A stretch of 12,018 nt of DNA from Bacteroidota bacterium. GTDB lineage: Bacteria; Bacteroidota; Bacteroidia; Bacteroidales; Paludibacteraceae. Positions 1 to 6,523 of this stretch are shown here, one piece after another. Numbering within the stretch: the first letter of the stretch is position 1; each line of letters opens with the position of its first letter. The notes under the pieces were generated by a model, which saw only the letters and a program-made list of their open reading frames with translations, did not search any database and had not been told where the DNA came from. The position numbers and the translations under genes were made by a program. The stretch covers positions 1 through 12,018 of the forward strand of contig JAKLIM010000086.1 in assembly GCA_022709605.1 (NCBI GenBank). The letters run 5' to 3'.

Positions 1-84
1 AACGTTTCAAGTTATCCGAAAGGAATTTATTTTGTTTCAACTTCCACTAACCTATCGGGTTCAAAGAAATTTATAAAATACTAA
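1..84 (+). CDS. C-terminal end of an upstream copy of the tandem T9SS-secreted protein (partial)
   Basis: The first 84 bases are in frame from base 1 and encode the last 27 residues of a protein, ending KKFIKY and a TAA stop. They are identical to the end of the next gene (909-992). The segment is the last part of a T9SS type A sorting domain, recognisable by the YPKGIYFV strand and the lysine-rich final strand. The rest of the gene lies left of the window. The 20-nt spacer after it is also the same as between the two complete copies, so this is a third unit of the array and not an unrelated gene. Confidence 0.93.
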   Translation, partial: NVSSYPKGIYFVSTSTNLSGSKKFIKY

Positions 85-104
85 TTGACAAAAGAAATAA
101 ACAG

Positions 105-992
105 ATGAAAAAATATCTTTTAGCAATATTCACCCTATTAGTTATATGCAACTTAACTTCTGCATCTAACTGGGATTTACTCAAACCGGGCAAGCGATGG
201 AATGTTGTTCTAACAGGATTGTCCCCAGATGGAGAAAAAATCAATTACACAACATATTTTTACAAGTTTGAAAGTGATACAATTATTAATTCTCTTAAAT
301 ATCTTCGTGCTTGGGAATCTATGGATGAAAATTTCAACAGTAAGACTTTGACAGGCTTTGTAAAAGAAGATTCTTTGATTGGTTTTTATTTCCGCAATTT
401 AGATGGAGTTGAAAGTTTAATCTATAAATATAACTTACATATTGGAGATAGTCTTTCAATTATAAATCCCTTTATTCCGTGTTGTGTCATCAGATATTCA
501 GTTAAAAATATTGACTTGGTATTAATAAATGGAAAAAACAAAAAAAGTTATACTATGGAACAACAAAATCAATTATTTACACCTGAAACTTGGATTGAAG
601 GAATAGGTAGTTCATTCGGAATATTAAATAGTGGAATGGCAACAACTGGTGGTGTATTTCACTTTCTTTGTTATTATGAAAATAATATTATGCTTTACAG
701 AAATCCTGAATATTCTGAATGTTATTATTCAACAAAAACTTCAATTCAACCCGTCAAAGATTCAGGATCAGGTATAAAACTTTACTCAGGAGTAAATCAT
801 AATATAGTTAATATTAAAAGTGCCGTTGATAATTCCGTACGGATTTATAATAGTTGTGGTATGTATGTAGAAACATTCAATGTTTTGGCAAATCAGGAAT
901 ACAGTCTCAACGTTTCAAGTTATCCGAAAGGAATTTATTTTGTTTCAACTTCCACTAACCTATCGGGTTCAAAGAAATTTATAAAATACTAA
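105..992 (+). CDS. Secreted protein with T9SS type A sorting domain, array copy 1
   Basis: This 295-residue protein has no function I can name. Residues 1-20 form a clear signal peptide (lysines, a hydrophobic core, then SA before SNW). The middle, about 21-215, is a beta-rich region with the motif WIEGIGSSFG (163-172) and a Cys-containing LCYYENN...YRNPEYSECYY segment (188-208), an arrangement I recognise from many uncharacterised exported Bacteroidota proteins. Residues about 223-295 are a type A sorting domain (VRIYNSCG, YPKGIYFV, KKFIK), so the protein should cross the outer membrane by the type IX system and be released or anchored. The start is fixed by the signal peptide. It lies 20 nt after the previous copy with no room for a normal promoter, so co-transcription with the array is likely. 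Base composition is more AT-rich than the housekeeping genes to the right. Confidence 0.88.
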   Translation: MKKYLLAIFTLLVICNLTSASNWDLLKPGKRWNVVLTGLSPDGEKINYTTYFYKFESDTIINSLKYLRAWESMDENFNSKTLTGFVKEDSLIGFYFRNLDGVESLIYKYNLHIGDSLSIINPFIPCCVIRYSVKNIDLVLINGKNKKSYTMEQQNQLFTPETWIEGIGSSFGILNSGMATTGGVFHFLCYYENNIMLYRNPEYSECYYSTKTSIQPVKDSGSGIKLYSGVNHNIVNIKSAVDNSVRIYNSCGMYVETFNVLANQEYSLNVSSYPKGIYFVSTSTNLSGSKKFIKY

Positions 993-1012
993 TTGACAAA
1001 AGAAATAAACAG

Positions 1013-1900
1013 ATGAAAAAATATCTTTTAGCAATATTCACCCTATTAGTTATATGCAACTTAACTTCTGCATCTAACTGGGATTTACTCAAACCGGGCA
1101 AGCGATGGAATGTTGTTCTAACAGGATTGTCCCCAGATGGAGAAAAAATCAATTACACAACATATTTTTACAAGTTTGAAAGTGATACAATTATTAATTC
1201 TCTTAAATATCTTCGTGCTTGGGAATCTATGGATGAAAATTTCAACAGTAAGACTTTGACAGGCTTTGTAAAAGAAGATTCTTTGATTGGTTTTTATTTC
1301 CGCAATTTAGATGGAGTTGAAAGTTTAATCTATAAATATAACTTACATATTGGAGATAGTCTTTCAATTATAAATCCCTTTATTCCGTGTTGTGTCATCA
1401 GATATTCAGTTAAAAATATTGACTTGGTATTAATAAATGGAAAAAACAAAAAAAGTTATACTATGGAACAACAAAATCAATTATTTACACCTGAAACTTG
1501 GATTGAAGGAATAGGTAGTTCATTCGGAATATTAAATAGTGGAATGGCAACAACTGGTGGTGTATTTCACTTTCTTTGTTATTATGAAAATAATATTATG
1601 CTTTACAGAAATCCTGAATATTCTGAATGTTATTATTCAACAAAAACTTCAATTCAACCCGTCAAAGATTCAGGATCAGGTATAAAACTTTACTCAGGAG
1701 TAAATCATAATATAGTTAATATTAAAAGTGCCGTTGATAATTCCATTCGGATTTATAATAGCTGCGGTGTGTATGTAGAAACTTTCAATGTTTTAGCAAA
1801 TCAGGAATACAGTCTCAACGTTTCAAGTTATCCGAAAGGAATTTATTTTGTTTCAACTTCCACTAACCTATCGGGTTCAAAGAAATTTATAAAGAACTAA
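1013..1900 (+). CDS. Secreted protein with T9SS type A sorting domain, array copy 2 (last copy)
   Basis: This is a near-identical second copy, also 295 residues with the same signal peptide (1-20), beta-rich middle and C-terminal sorting domain. It differs from copy 1 at three residues: V245I, M253V and Y295N. The nucleotide changes behind these, and four nearby or terminal silent ones, fall only in the sorting-domain part; the first 732 bases of the two genes look identical. It is the terminal copy: 15 nt after its stop an unrelated gene begins. The substrate and role are unknown. Being the last unit, it may keep the ancestral 3' end while inner copies have been homogenised, but this is inference. 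Confidence 0.88.
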   Translation: MKKYLLAIFTLLVICNLTSASNWDLLKPGKRWNVVLTGLSPDGEKINYTTYFYKFESDTIINSLKYLRAWESMDENFNSKTLTGFVKEDSLIGFYFRNLDGVESLIYKYNLHIGDSLSIINPFIPCCVIRYSVKNIDLVLINGKNKKSYTMEQQNQLFTPETWIEGIGSSFGILNSGMATTGGVFHFLCYYENNIMLYRNPEYSECYYSTKTSIQPVKDSGSGIKLYSGVNHNIVNIKSAVDNSIRIYNSCGVYVETFNVLANQEYSLNVSSYPKGIYFVSTSTNLSGSKKFIKN

Positions 1901-1915
1901 TAAATTTAAAATCTT

Positions 1916-3184
1916 ATGAAGAATTCAGTTATTTCGATTTCGGTAATTATTAATAAATCACTATTAATAATTTGGTTGCTTTTCATACCTGTTATGTTAT
2001 TTTCACAAATTAATAATTGGGAGAATACAACAAATACGAACATGGTGTCAAGCCTGTACAGTGATGCCGATACCCTTTGGGTGGGCACTTTTGGTGGCTT
2101 AATAAAATATAACAAAAAAACAGGAGAAAGTAGTTGTTACACACGTACCAACTCGGGGTTACCCTCCAATGGTATTACCGGTTTAGCGAAAGACAGTAAA
2201 AACAACCTATGGGTAGCATGCCAGTACAACGGTATTGGCAGTTTTAAGAACGGAGTTTGTACTGCCATCTATAATTGCAAAAACACGAATATGTTTTCAG
2301 ACCAATGGACCGAAGGAATATACGTGGATCAAAACGATTCTGTGTTTTTTGGTCCTGAAGGTTCTTTCAACATTCTATACAATAATCATTTAAAATGGAT
2401 TCCTGCAGGCAATTGGGTGGAGTCAATTCCTCAGATGGTGAAAGATATAGCGCAGGCTCCAAATGGCGATATCGTGCTTGCTACATCCTATGGGTTGTAT
2501 AAGTATAGAGATGCAAAGTTGACACTGATAAACAACATCACCATTCAATGCAATACAGTGGAGCGTGACAACTATGGTAATTTATGGATAGGTACCGCAG
2601 GCGAAGGCATGTATAAATATAACAATGGATTAATTACACACTACGACAGCACCAATTCAGAAAGTAAAATTGGAGCTGGAAGCATTGCATTTGATAAAAA
2701 CAACGAAATGTGGATTGCCAACGGTAGAGGTTTATTTAACTTCAAAGAATCCGGTGGCAGTGTTACCTATTTTAGCAGCTTAATGACTTCATCTGCATTC
2801 AAAATTGCCATCGATGATAATAGCATTTGGATTGGAACGTTACAATCCAGTTTGTATCGGTTCGATCTTAACACAAAACAATTCGAAAAAATTGAACTCA
2901 CGATTATTAACAGTACTAAGTCAATTTCAATTGCCGACGAAATTAAAACATATCCTACCCCTGCTCACAACATACTAAATATTCAAATTCCGAATGATTG
3001 TAATCTAAAGCATGTCGAGATATGTGATTTAACCGGCAAATTAATGTATGTAATTTCTCAAAATTTTTTAATCCAAAATAATAATATACAAACAATAGAT
3101 ATATCATCGTTCACTAAGGGTCTATATTTATTAAATCTTACAACTTCGAAAGGGATTTACACTAAGAAACTGATTATCAAATAA
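1916..3184 (+). CDS. Secreted beta-propeller protein (two-component-regulator-type propeller repeats) with T9SS sorting domain
   Basis: The product is 422 residues. Residues 1-30 are a signal peptide with a long hydrophobic stretch (about 16-29) ending near FSQ. Residues about 40-325 carry repeated blades of the type LWVGT..GGL.KY, at 54-65, 98-110, 186-197, 223-235, 265-276 and 304-316. These resemble the Reg_prop repeats found in the periplasmic sensor part of Bacteroidota hybrid two-component systems. Here no transmembrane helix, kinase or receiver domain follows. Instead residues about 338-422 form a T9SS type A sorting domain (TYPTPAHNILNI, VEICDLTGKLM, FTKGLYLLNL, KKLIIK). So this is most likely an exported stand-alone propeller, possibly binding a glycan or protein at the cell surface, and not a sensor kinase. 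It starts 15 nt after the last array copy and probably shares its transcript. Confidence 0.87.
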   Translation: MKNSVISISVIINKSLLIIWLLFIPVMLFSQINNWENTTNTNMVSSLYSDADTLWVGTFGGLIKYNKKTGESSCYTRTNSGLPSNGITGLAKDSKNNLWVACQYNGIGSFKNGVCTAIYNCKNTNMFSDQWTEGIYVDQNDSVFFGPEGSFNILYNNHLKWIPAGNWVESIPQMVKDIAQAPNGDIVLATSYGLYKYRDAKLTLINNITIQCNTVERDNYGNLWIGTAGEGMYKYNNGLITHYDSTNSESKIGAGSIAFDKNNEMWIANGRGLFNFKESGGSVTYFSSLMTSSAFKIAIDDNSIWIGTLQSSLYRFDLNTKQFEKIELTIINSTKSISIADEIKTYPTPAHNILNIQIPNDCNLKHVEICDLTGKLMYVISQNFLIQNNNIQTIDISSFTKGLYLLNLTTSKGIYTKKLIIK

Positions 3185-3310
3185 TATTTTTCAAATTACA
3201 TCTTAAGTTGTTTGGGATATGCTAAATAAAAAAGCATATTCGAAAAGACAAAGCAAATTTGCTTTCCGTTGAATGGAAAATATCATTATTAATTACAACC
3301 TGCCGGAATT
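3185..3310. other. Intergenic stretch with small hairpins, no gene seen
   Basis: After the propeller gene there is an AT-rich stretch with three inverted repeats: ATATGC / GCATAT around 3214-3236, a perfect 16-bp palindrome AAAGCAAATTTGCTTT at 3250-3265, and TTTCC / GGAAA at 3263-3279. None is followed by a strong T-tract. I found no credible open reading frame. They may help end the upstream transcript, but the strongest terminator is further on at 3312-3351. Confidence 0.5.
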
Positions 3311-3311
3311 A

Positions 3312-3351
3312 AAAAAGCTCAACAGTTGAATTTCAACATGTTGAGCTTTTT
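3312..3351 (-). terminator. Intrinsic terminator after tRNA-Leu, probably working both ways
   Basis: AAAAAGCTCAACA (3312-3324) pairs with TGTTGAGCTTTTT (3339-3351), and the interior GTTGA / TCAAC extends the helix to a tiny loop with one bulged base. On the minus strand the stem is followed by TTTTTT, the right place to end the tRNA transcript. The plus strand also has a T-run, so it could also stop reading from the propeller gene. Confidence 0.85.
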
Positions 3352-3356
3352 AACAG

Positions 3357-3440
3357 TACCCAGAGCCGGGATCGAACCGGCATGGAAGTGAATCCACTGG
3401 TGTTTGAGACCAGCGCGTCTACCAATTCCGCCATCTGGGC
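3357..3440 (-). tRNA. tRNA-Leu (anticodon CAA)
   Basis: Read on the minus strand this folds as a class II tRNA of 84 nt. The acceptor strand GCCCAGA pairs with TCTGGGT, with a G-U at the first pair and discriminator A. The anticodon arm is CTGGT-CTCAAAC-ACCAG, giving anticodon CAA, which reads UUG leucine codons. A long variable arm (TGGA / TCCA stem) and a T arm GCCGG-TTCGATC-CCGGC follow. The CCA end is not encoded (ACT in its place), so it must be added after transcription. It stands alone between its own promoter and terminator. Confidence 0.96.
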
Positions 3441-3450
3441 AATTGCAGTG

Positions 3451-3481
3451 CAAAATTAAGATTTTTTTTTATACTGACAAA
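3451..3481 (-). promoter_or_regulatory. Bacteroidota-type promoter for tRNA-Leu
   Basis: On the minus strand TTTG (3481-3478), 20 nt, then TAATTTTG (3458-3451) matches the Bacteroidota consensus TTTG / TAnnTTTG. The element ends 10 nt before the mature 5' end of the tRNA, which leaves only a very short leader. The match is by eye; no transcript data. Confidence 0.75.
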
Positions 3482-3583
3482 CGATTAAGCAATATAAAAT
3501 TCATTATTCTTAATTCAATTCTTTATAATCTTTTGTATTAGGCAGTTGTACTAAAATTTTGATTTGCATTTCGGAAGGTCGGA

Positions 3584-4750
3584 TTAAGAATCACTCCCCT
3601 TCTTTTTTATTACAAAATCTTTTCTTTTACCTCCAAACACTTCGTATTTATTGTACGAACACTCTAATGCGCCATTCAACAGGCTGATTCTTGTGGATGG
3701 TTTCATGCCAATTTTATCGAGACATTCTTCGTGTGAACTGATCACCCAGAATGTGCTTCCGGCAAACCGGTGTTTCATGGTAGTGCCTAACGAAGTATAG
3801 ACATCGAATATATCGGGCGATGTGATGCGTTCGCCATACGGAGGATTGGTAACAATAAGGCTTTCTCCTTCAGGGGCTTCGAGCTCCTTTACGCCTTTTA
3901 CCTGTAATTCGATATATTTGCCTAACCCGGCACTTTTGATGTTCTGCTCAGCAATTTTAATTGCCCGCGCCGAAATGTCGGAACCGTAGATTTTAAAATT
4001 GAAAGGACGTTCATTTGAATCGTCGTTGTAAACGGTATCAAAAAGTTCCTGATCAAAATCTTTCCATTTTTCGAACCCGAAAGAAGGTCTGTAAAGTCCC
4101 GGTGGAATATTTAATGCAATCAGCGCTGCTTCGATAAGCAAAGTACCCGAGCCACACATTGGATCAACAAAATTAGTTTTGCCATCCCAACCAGCCAAAA
4201 GCAGCATTCCGGCAGCCATTGCTTCGTTAACAGGCGCTTCGTTTTGCGAAATCCGATACCCGCGTTTATGAAGGGAATCGCCTGAACTATCCATCGAAAG
4301 CGTACAATGTTTTTGTGAAATATGAATGTTCAGCATTAATCGCGGATTATCCAACCGCACCGATGGACGTTTATCAAATCGTTCGGTAAACCAGTCAACA
4401 ATAGCATCTTTCACTCTGTAAGTCACAAATTTTGAATGCGTGAATTCATCCGAAAACACAGTAGCATCGATGGAAAATGTTGTATCAACATCCATGTAAT
4501 CACTCCACTTGATTTTCTTAACCTGTTCGTACACTTCATCAGCATTCGAAGCTCTGAAGTTTAAAATAGGTTTCAACACCCTCGATGCACTGCGTAATTG
4601 AACATTGGCTTTGTACAACAAATGTTTATCGCCCGTAAAACTTACAGCGCGTCGTTGAAGTTCAATATTGTTAGCACCCAGTGCAACTAATTCAGTGGCT
4701 AGTACCTCTTCTAAACCCCGAAAGGTTTTTGCAATCATTTCAAATTCCAT
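3584..4750 (-). CDS. THUMP-domain SAM-dependent RNA methyltransferase (RlmL/Trm14-like)
   Basis: A predicted class I methyltransferase that modifies structured RNA, most like the 23S rRNA guanine-N2 enzyme RlmL; the exact target is not readable from sequence. With the start at 4750 it has 388 residues. The THUMP RNA-binding region is about residues 30-155. The methylase follows, with the SAM-binding motif DPMCGSGT at 196-203, an acidic strand YGSDIS near 255-260 and the catalytic NPPYGERI at 302-309. I chose 4750 (MEFEMIAKTF) because the family begins about here. The frame stays open upstream to an ATG at 4858, but those 36 residues are the translation of short tandem repeats and contain a Cys/Lys-rich stretch, unlike a real domain. 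The gene follows cysE on the same strand. Bacterial RlmL of gammaproteobacteria carries an extra RlmK domain, absent here, as is normal for this phylum. Confidence 0.9.
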   Translation of the reverse strand: MEFEMIAKTFRGLEEVLATELVALGANNIELQRRAVSFTGDKHLLYKANVQLRSASRVLKPILNFRASNADEVYEQVKKIKWSDYMDVDTTFSIDATVFSDEFTHSKFVTYRVKDAIVDWFTERFDKRPSVRLDNPRLMLNIHISQKHCTLSMDSSGDSLHKRGYRISQNEAPVNEAMAAGMLLLAGWDGKTNFVDPMCGSGTLLIEAALIALNIPPGLYRPSFGFEKWKDFDQELFDTVYNDDSNERPFNFKIYGSDISARAIKIAEQNIKSAGLGKYIELQVKGVKELEAPEGESLIVTNPPYGERITSPDIFDVYTSLGTTMKHRFAGSTFWVISSHEECLDKIGMKPSTRISLLNGALECSYNKYEVFGGKRKDFVIKKKGSDS

Positions 4751-4786
4751 ATAACATTTACAATTTTTACATTTACAATTTACAAT
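4751..4786. repeat. Short tandem repeat, ATTTACA-type heptamers
   Basis: Directly upstream of the chosen methyltransferase start there are repeated ATTTACA / TTTACAA units, slightly irregular (one with extra Ts near 4763-4768). On the coding (minus) strand they read ATTGTAA. Three to four units are recognisable. Confidence 0.7.
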
Positions 4787-4800
4787 TTGGCAGATGGGAG

Positions 4801-4830
4801 TTGGTAGTTGGTAGTTGGTAGTTGGTAGTT
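4801..4830. repeat. Heptamer tandem repeat TTGGTAG x4
   Basis: Four perfect copies of TTGGTAG occupy 4801-4828, followed by a partial TT. On the minus strand this is CTACCAA. A 7-bp unit shifts reading frame when one copy is gained or lost, which matters only if translation starts upstream of it. Confidence 0.93.
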
Positions 4831-4860
4831 TATAACTGAAAATACCTAAAACCTTCATTC

Positions 4861-4954
4861 TTCAAACTCTCAAACTTTCAAACTCTCAAACCCTTCAAAC
4901 CCTCAAACTCTCAAACCCTTCAAACCCTTCAAACCCTCAAACCCTTCAAACTTT
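4861..4954. repeat. Tandem repeat of (T)TCAAACYY units, about 11 copies
   Basis: Alternating 8- and 9-bp units of the form TCAAACTC, TTCAAACCC and TTCAAACTT run for about 94 bp. The array ends three bases from the cysE stop codon and fills the space to the start of the next repeat block. It holds no gene. Related motifs (TTTGAAAAG / CTTTCAAAC) recur at 8771-8880. Confidence 0.9.
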
Positions 4955-4957
4955 CTT

Positions 4958-5830
4958 CTACTTCTTCTGCACTAATTTAGCTCCTGCGGGTACATCTGCA
5001 TCCACCCATAAATTACCACCGATTACAGCATCATCGCCAACTTTAATTGTACCCAGAATTGTTGAATTAGAATAAATAATCACATTATTCCCAATGCACG
5101 GATGACGTTGAATGCCTTTGATCGGATTTCCGTTTTGGTCGAGTGGAAAACTTCGTGCACCCAGCGTTACGCCCTGATACATTTTTACATTATTGCCGAT
5201 AATGGCGGTTTCGCCAATTACCACGCCTGTTCCGTGATCTATTGTAAAATAATTGCCGATAGTTGCTCCCGGATGTATATCAATTCCGGTTTCGGAATGA
5301 GCCATTTCAGTAATGATTCGGGGAATAAGCGGAACATTCAGTTTTAGTAAAGTATTAGCAATCCGATAATTACAAATAGCACGAATGCTGGGATAGCAAA
5401 ATATCACTTCACCATAACTTTTCGCAGCCGGATCACCGTTATAAGCTGCTATAACATCGGTATGCAGATTTTCGCGGATAGCGGGCAATTGATCGATAAA
5501 TGCAGCCGCTATTTCATTGGCAGTTGCATCGAGCTGACTGCAAACACTGTTTTCGGCGCGCGAATCGAAGCACAATCCGGCTTTAATCTGCGATGATAAA
5601 AGGATCAAAAGCCGATCGACATTGACGCCTATGTGATAAAGCATGGTTCGTGAATTAACATCCGCATCTCCAAAATAACCCGGAAAAAGTATAGCCCGCG
5701 TTAGTTGCACAATTTCATTCAGAATTTCTACCGAAGGATTTGGATTGTTTTGATTTTGTTGATGACAGATATTTTTAAAACTTTCCAAATCGGCGAGTCT
5801 GTCAATCGTGTCGAGTATTTTTTTATTCAT
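4958..5830 (-). CDS. cysE: Serine O-acetyltransferase
   Basis: Transfers acetyl from acetyl-CoA to L-serine, giving O-acetylserine, the direct precursor for cysteine; cytoplasmic. The product is 290 residues. An alpha-helical N-terminal part (about 1-165) includes the family segment DPAAKSYGEVIFCYPSIRA (133-151). The C-terminal left-handed beta-helix follows from about 175 with hexapeptide repeats. Active-site residues by comparison with the E. coli enzyme are D184 in GIDIHPGA, H199 in DHGTGVVIGETA and H243 in QRHPCIGN; all are present. The C-terminus ends soon after the helix (LVQKK), without an obvious long tail ending in the isoleucine used in E. coli-type cysteine synthase binding. No cysK lies in the window. 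It starts 6 nt after the upstream kinase-like gene, so the two are probably one transcript. Confidence 0.95.
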   Translation of the reverse strand: MNKKILDTIDRLADLESFKNICHQQNQNNPNPSVEILNEIVQLTRAILFPGYFGDADVNSRTMLYHIGVNVDRLLILLSSQIKAGLCFDSRAENSVCSQLDATANEIAAAFIDQLPAIRENLHTDVIAAYNGDPAAKSYGEVIFCYPSIRAICNYRIANTLLKLNVPLIPRIITEMAHSETGIDIHPGATIGNYFTIDHGTGVVIGETAIIGNNVKMYQGVTLGARSFPLDQNGNPIKGIQRHPCIGNNVIIYSNSTILGTIKVGDDAVIGGNLWVDADVPAGAKLVQKK

Positions 5831-5836
5831 AAGTGT

Positions 5837-6373
5837 TTATTTCGAAATTATTTTTAATTCAATGAGTTGATTGATTGCGTTTATTGCATTTAAAGTGCGT
5901 TGAGCACCCTTTCCATTTACAATAACAACCGGTTTCCCTGTTTGTTCTGCCTCCCTTTTGTACCAATCGAAAAAGAAAGCTCTGTCGGAACCATGTTCGC
6001 GAACCGGATCGGGTTGCCAGGGCAAATCGGGCTCACAAAGCAAATATAAGTCAAAAAAGCCTTGTTTCAAACGCTCCGTCACAAAATCAGGTATTTCGTG
6101 ATAACAATACTGAAACCAAACTTTTGTAATAATCAAATCGGTATCAAAAAACACAAAATCTGATTCGTTATTGGTATTTTCAAATTGTTTTTCGAGTTCA
6201 ATTTGTTTGCGGGCTATATTGCTGACATCATTAAACGTATAGTTTTCAGTCAGTTTCTCAACATACTCTCGTGCATACTCCGGAACCCAGGGCGATCGGT
6301 AATGCGCTGCCAACGATGCTGCGAGTTCCGTTTTACCTGTTGATTCGGGCCCGAGAATTGCAATTTTGTACAT
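5837..6373 (-). CDS. NadR-type ribosylnicotinamide kinase-like ATPase
   Basis: A 178-residue P-loop protein that matches the C-terminal kinase domain of NadR (AAA_28 family). That domain phosphorylates nicotinamide riboside to NMN in NAD salvage. Visible features are the Walker A GPESTGKT at 8-15, EYAREYV at 32-38, a Walker B-like FFDTD at 75-79, and LLCEPDLPWQPDPVREHG at 111-128 with R125 and R131 in the lid region. The DNA-binding and adenylyltransferase domains of full NadR are absent, so it cannot be assumed to make NAD from NMN or to act as a repressor. Bacteroidota often carry this domain alone. No pnuC transporter is visible nearby. The ATG at 6373 gives the normal start just before the P-loop strand. 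It is the first gene of the leftward group and begins about 150 bp from the divergent phosphatase gene. Confidence 0.82.
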   Translation of the reverse strand: MYKIAILGPESTGKTELAASLAAHYRSPWVPEYAREYVEKLTENYTFNDVSNIARKQIELEKQFENTNNESDFVFFDTDLIITKVWFQYCYHEIPDFVTERLKQGFFDLYLLCEPDLPWQPDPVREHGSDRAFFFDWYKREAEQTGKPVVIVNGKGAQRTLNAINAINQLIELKIISK

Positions 6374-6436
6374 GAATAAATATATAATTTAGCCGCTGAA
6401 TATAAATTGAACGATGTAGCTATTGAACTCAAAAAA

Positions 6437-6464
6437 TTGATTTGTTTAAAATAATATAAATCAA
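6437..6464. promoter_or_regulatory. Inverted repeat in the divergent promoter region
   Basis: TTGATTT (6437-6443) and AAATCAA (6458-6464) form a perfect 7-bp inverted repeat with a 14-nt AT-only-rich spacer (one G). It sits between the leftward kinase-cysE group and the rightward phosphatase, about 16 bp outside the phosphatase -33 element. It could be an operator. AT-rich inverted repeats of this length also arise by chance. Confidence 0.3.
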
Positions 6465-6479
6465 CTGCTTTTGTTCTGC

Positions 6480-6510
6480 TTTGCTGTTTTTCAAAAAAAA
6501 AGTATCTTTG
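6480..6510 (+). promoter_or_regulatory. Bacteroidota-type promoter for the PAP2 phosphatase gene
   Basis: TTTG at 6480-6483, 19 nt, then TATCTTTG at 6503-6510 is an excellent match to TTTG / TAnnTTTG. The initiation codon is at 6524, only 13 nt after the -7 element, which predicts a 5' leader of roughly ten bases or less. Confidence 0.75.
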
Positions 6511-6523
6511 ACATCAAAAAAAT

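Larger units (their letters stand above)
1..1900 (+). repeat. Tandem array of a secreted-protein gene, period 908 bp
   Basis: Positions 1-992 align with 909-1900 at an offset of exactly 908 bp. Each unit is an 888-bp gene plus a 20-nt spacer (993-1012). Reading the two full units side by side I count nine base differences, seven of them packed into 837-887 of the first unit and two in its last two sense codons. The visible piece of the leftmost unit (1-104) is identical to 909-1012. Such identity, including silent sites and spacer, implies recent duplication or ongoing homogenisation. The array continues beyond the left edge, so the copy number is unknown. A collapsed or expanded assembly repeat cannot be excluded. 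Confidence 0.97.

Noticed and set aside
993..1012. TTGACA in the spacer between array copies as a -35 promoter box
   Set aside because: The 20-nt spacer leaves no room for a matching -10/-7 element, and Bacteroidota promoters use TTTG / TAnnTTTG instead.
1..1900. Insertion sequence or composite transposon as the cause of the array
   Set aside because: The units abut directly with no inverted ends, transposase or target duplication; unequal crossing over explains the structure.
1906..2115. Minus-strand frame of 69 codons over the start of the propeller gene
   Set aside because: It lies inside a clearly coding plus-strand gene with signal peptide, has no recognisable features and has no start context of its own.
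4861..4954. CRISPR array
   Set aside because: Units are only 8-9 bp, directly abutting and without unique spacers, so this is a simple tandem repeat.
5102..5347. Plus-strand frame of 81 codons inside cysE
   Set aside because: It is antisense to the conserved hexapeptide-repeat part of cysE, including active-site residues, and its translation looks random.
6250..6432. Minus-strand frame of 60 codons overlapping the start of the kinase-like gene
   Set aside because: It overlaps the P-loop coding region in another frame, and the P-loop gene is the well-supported one.
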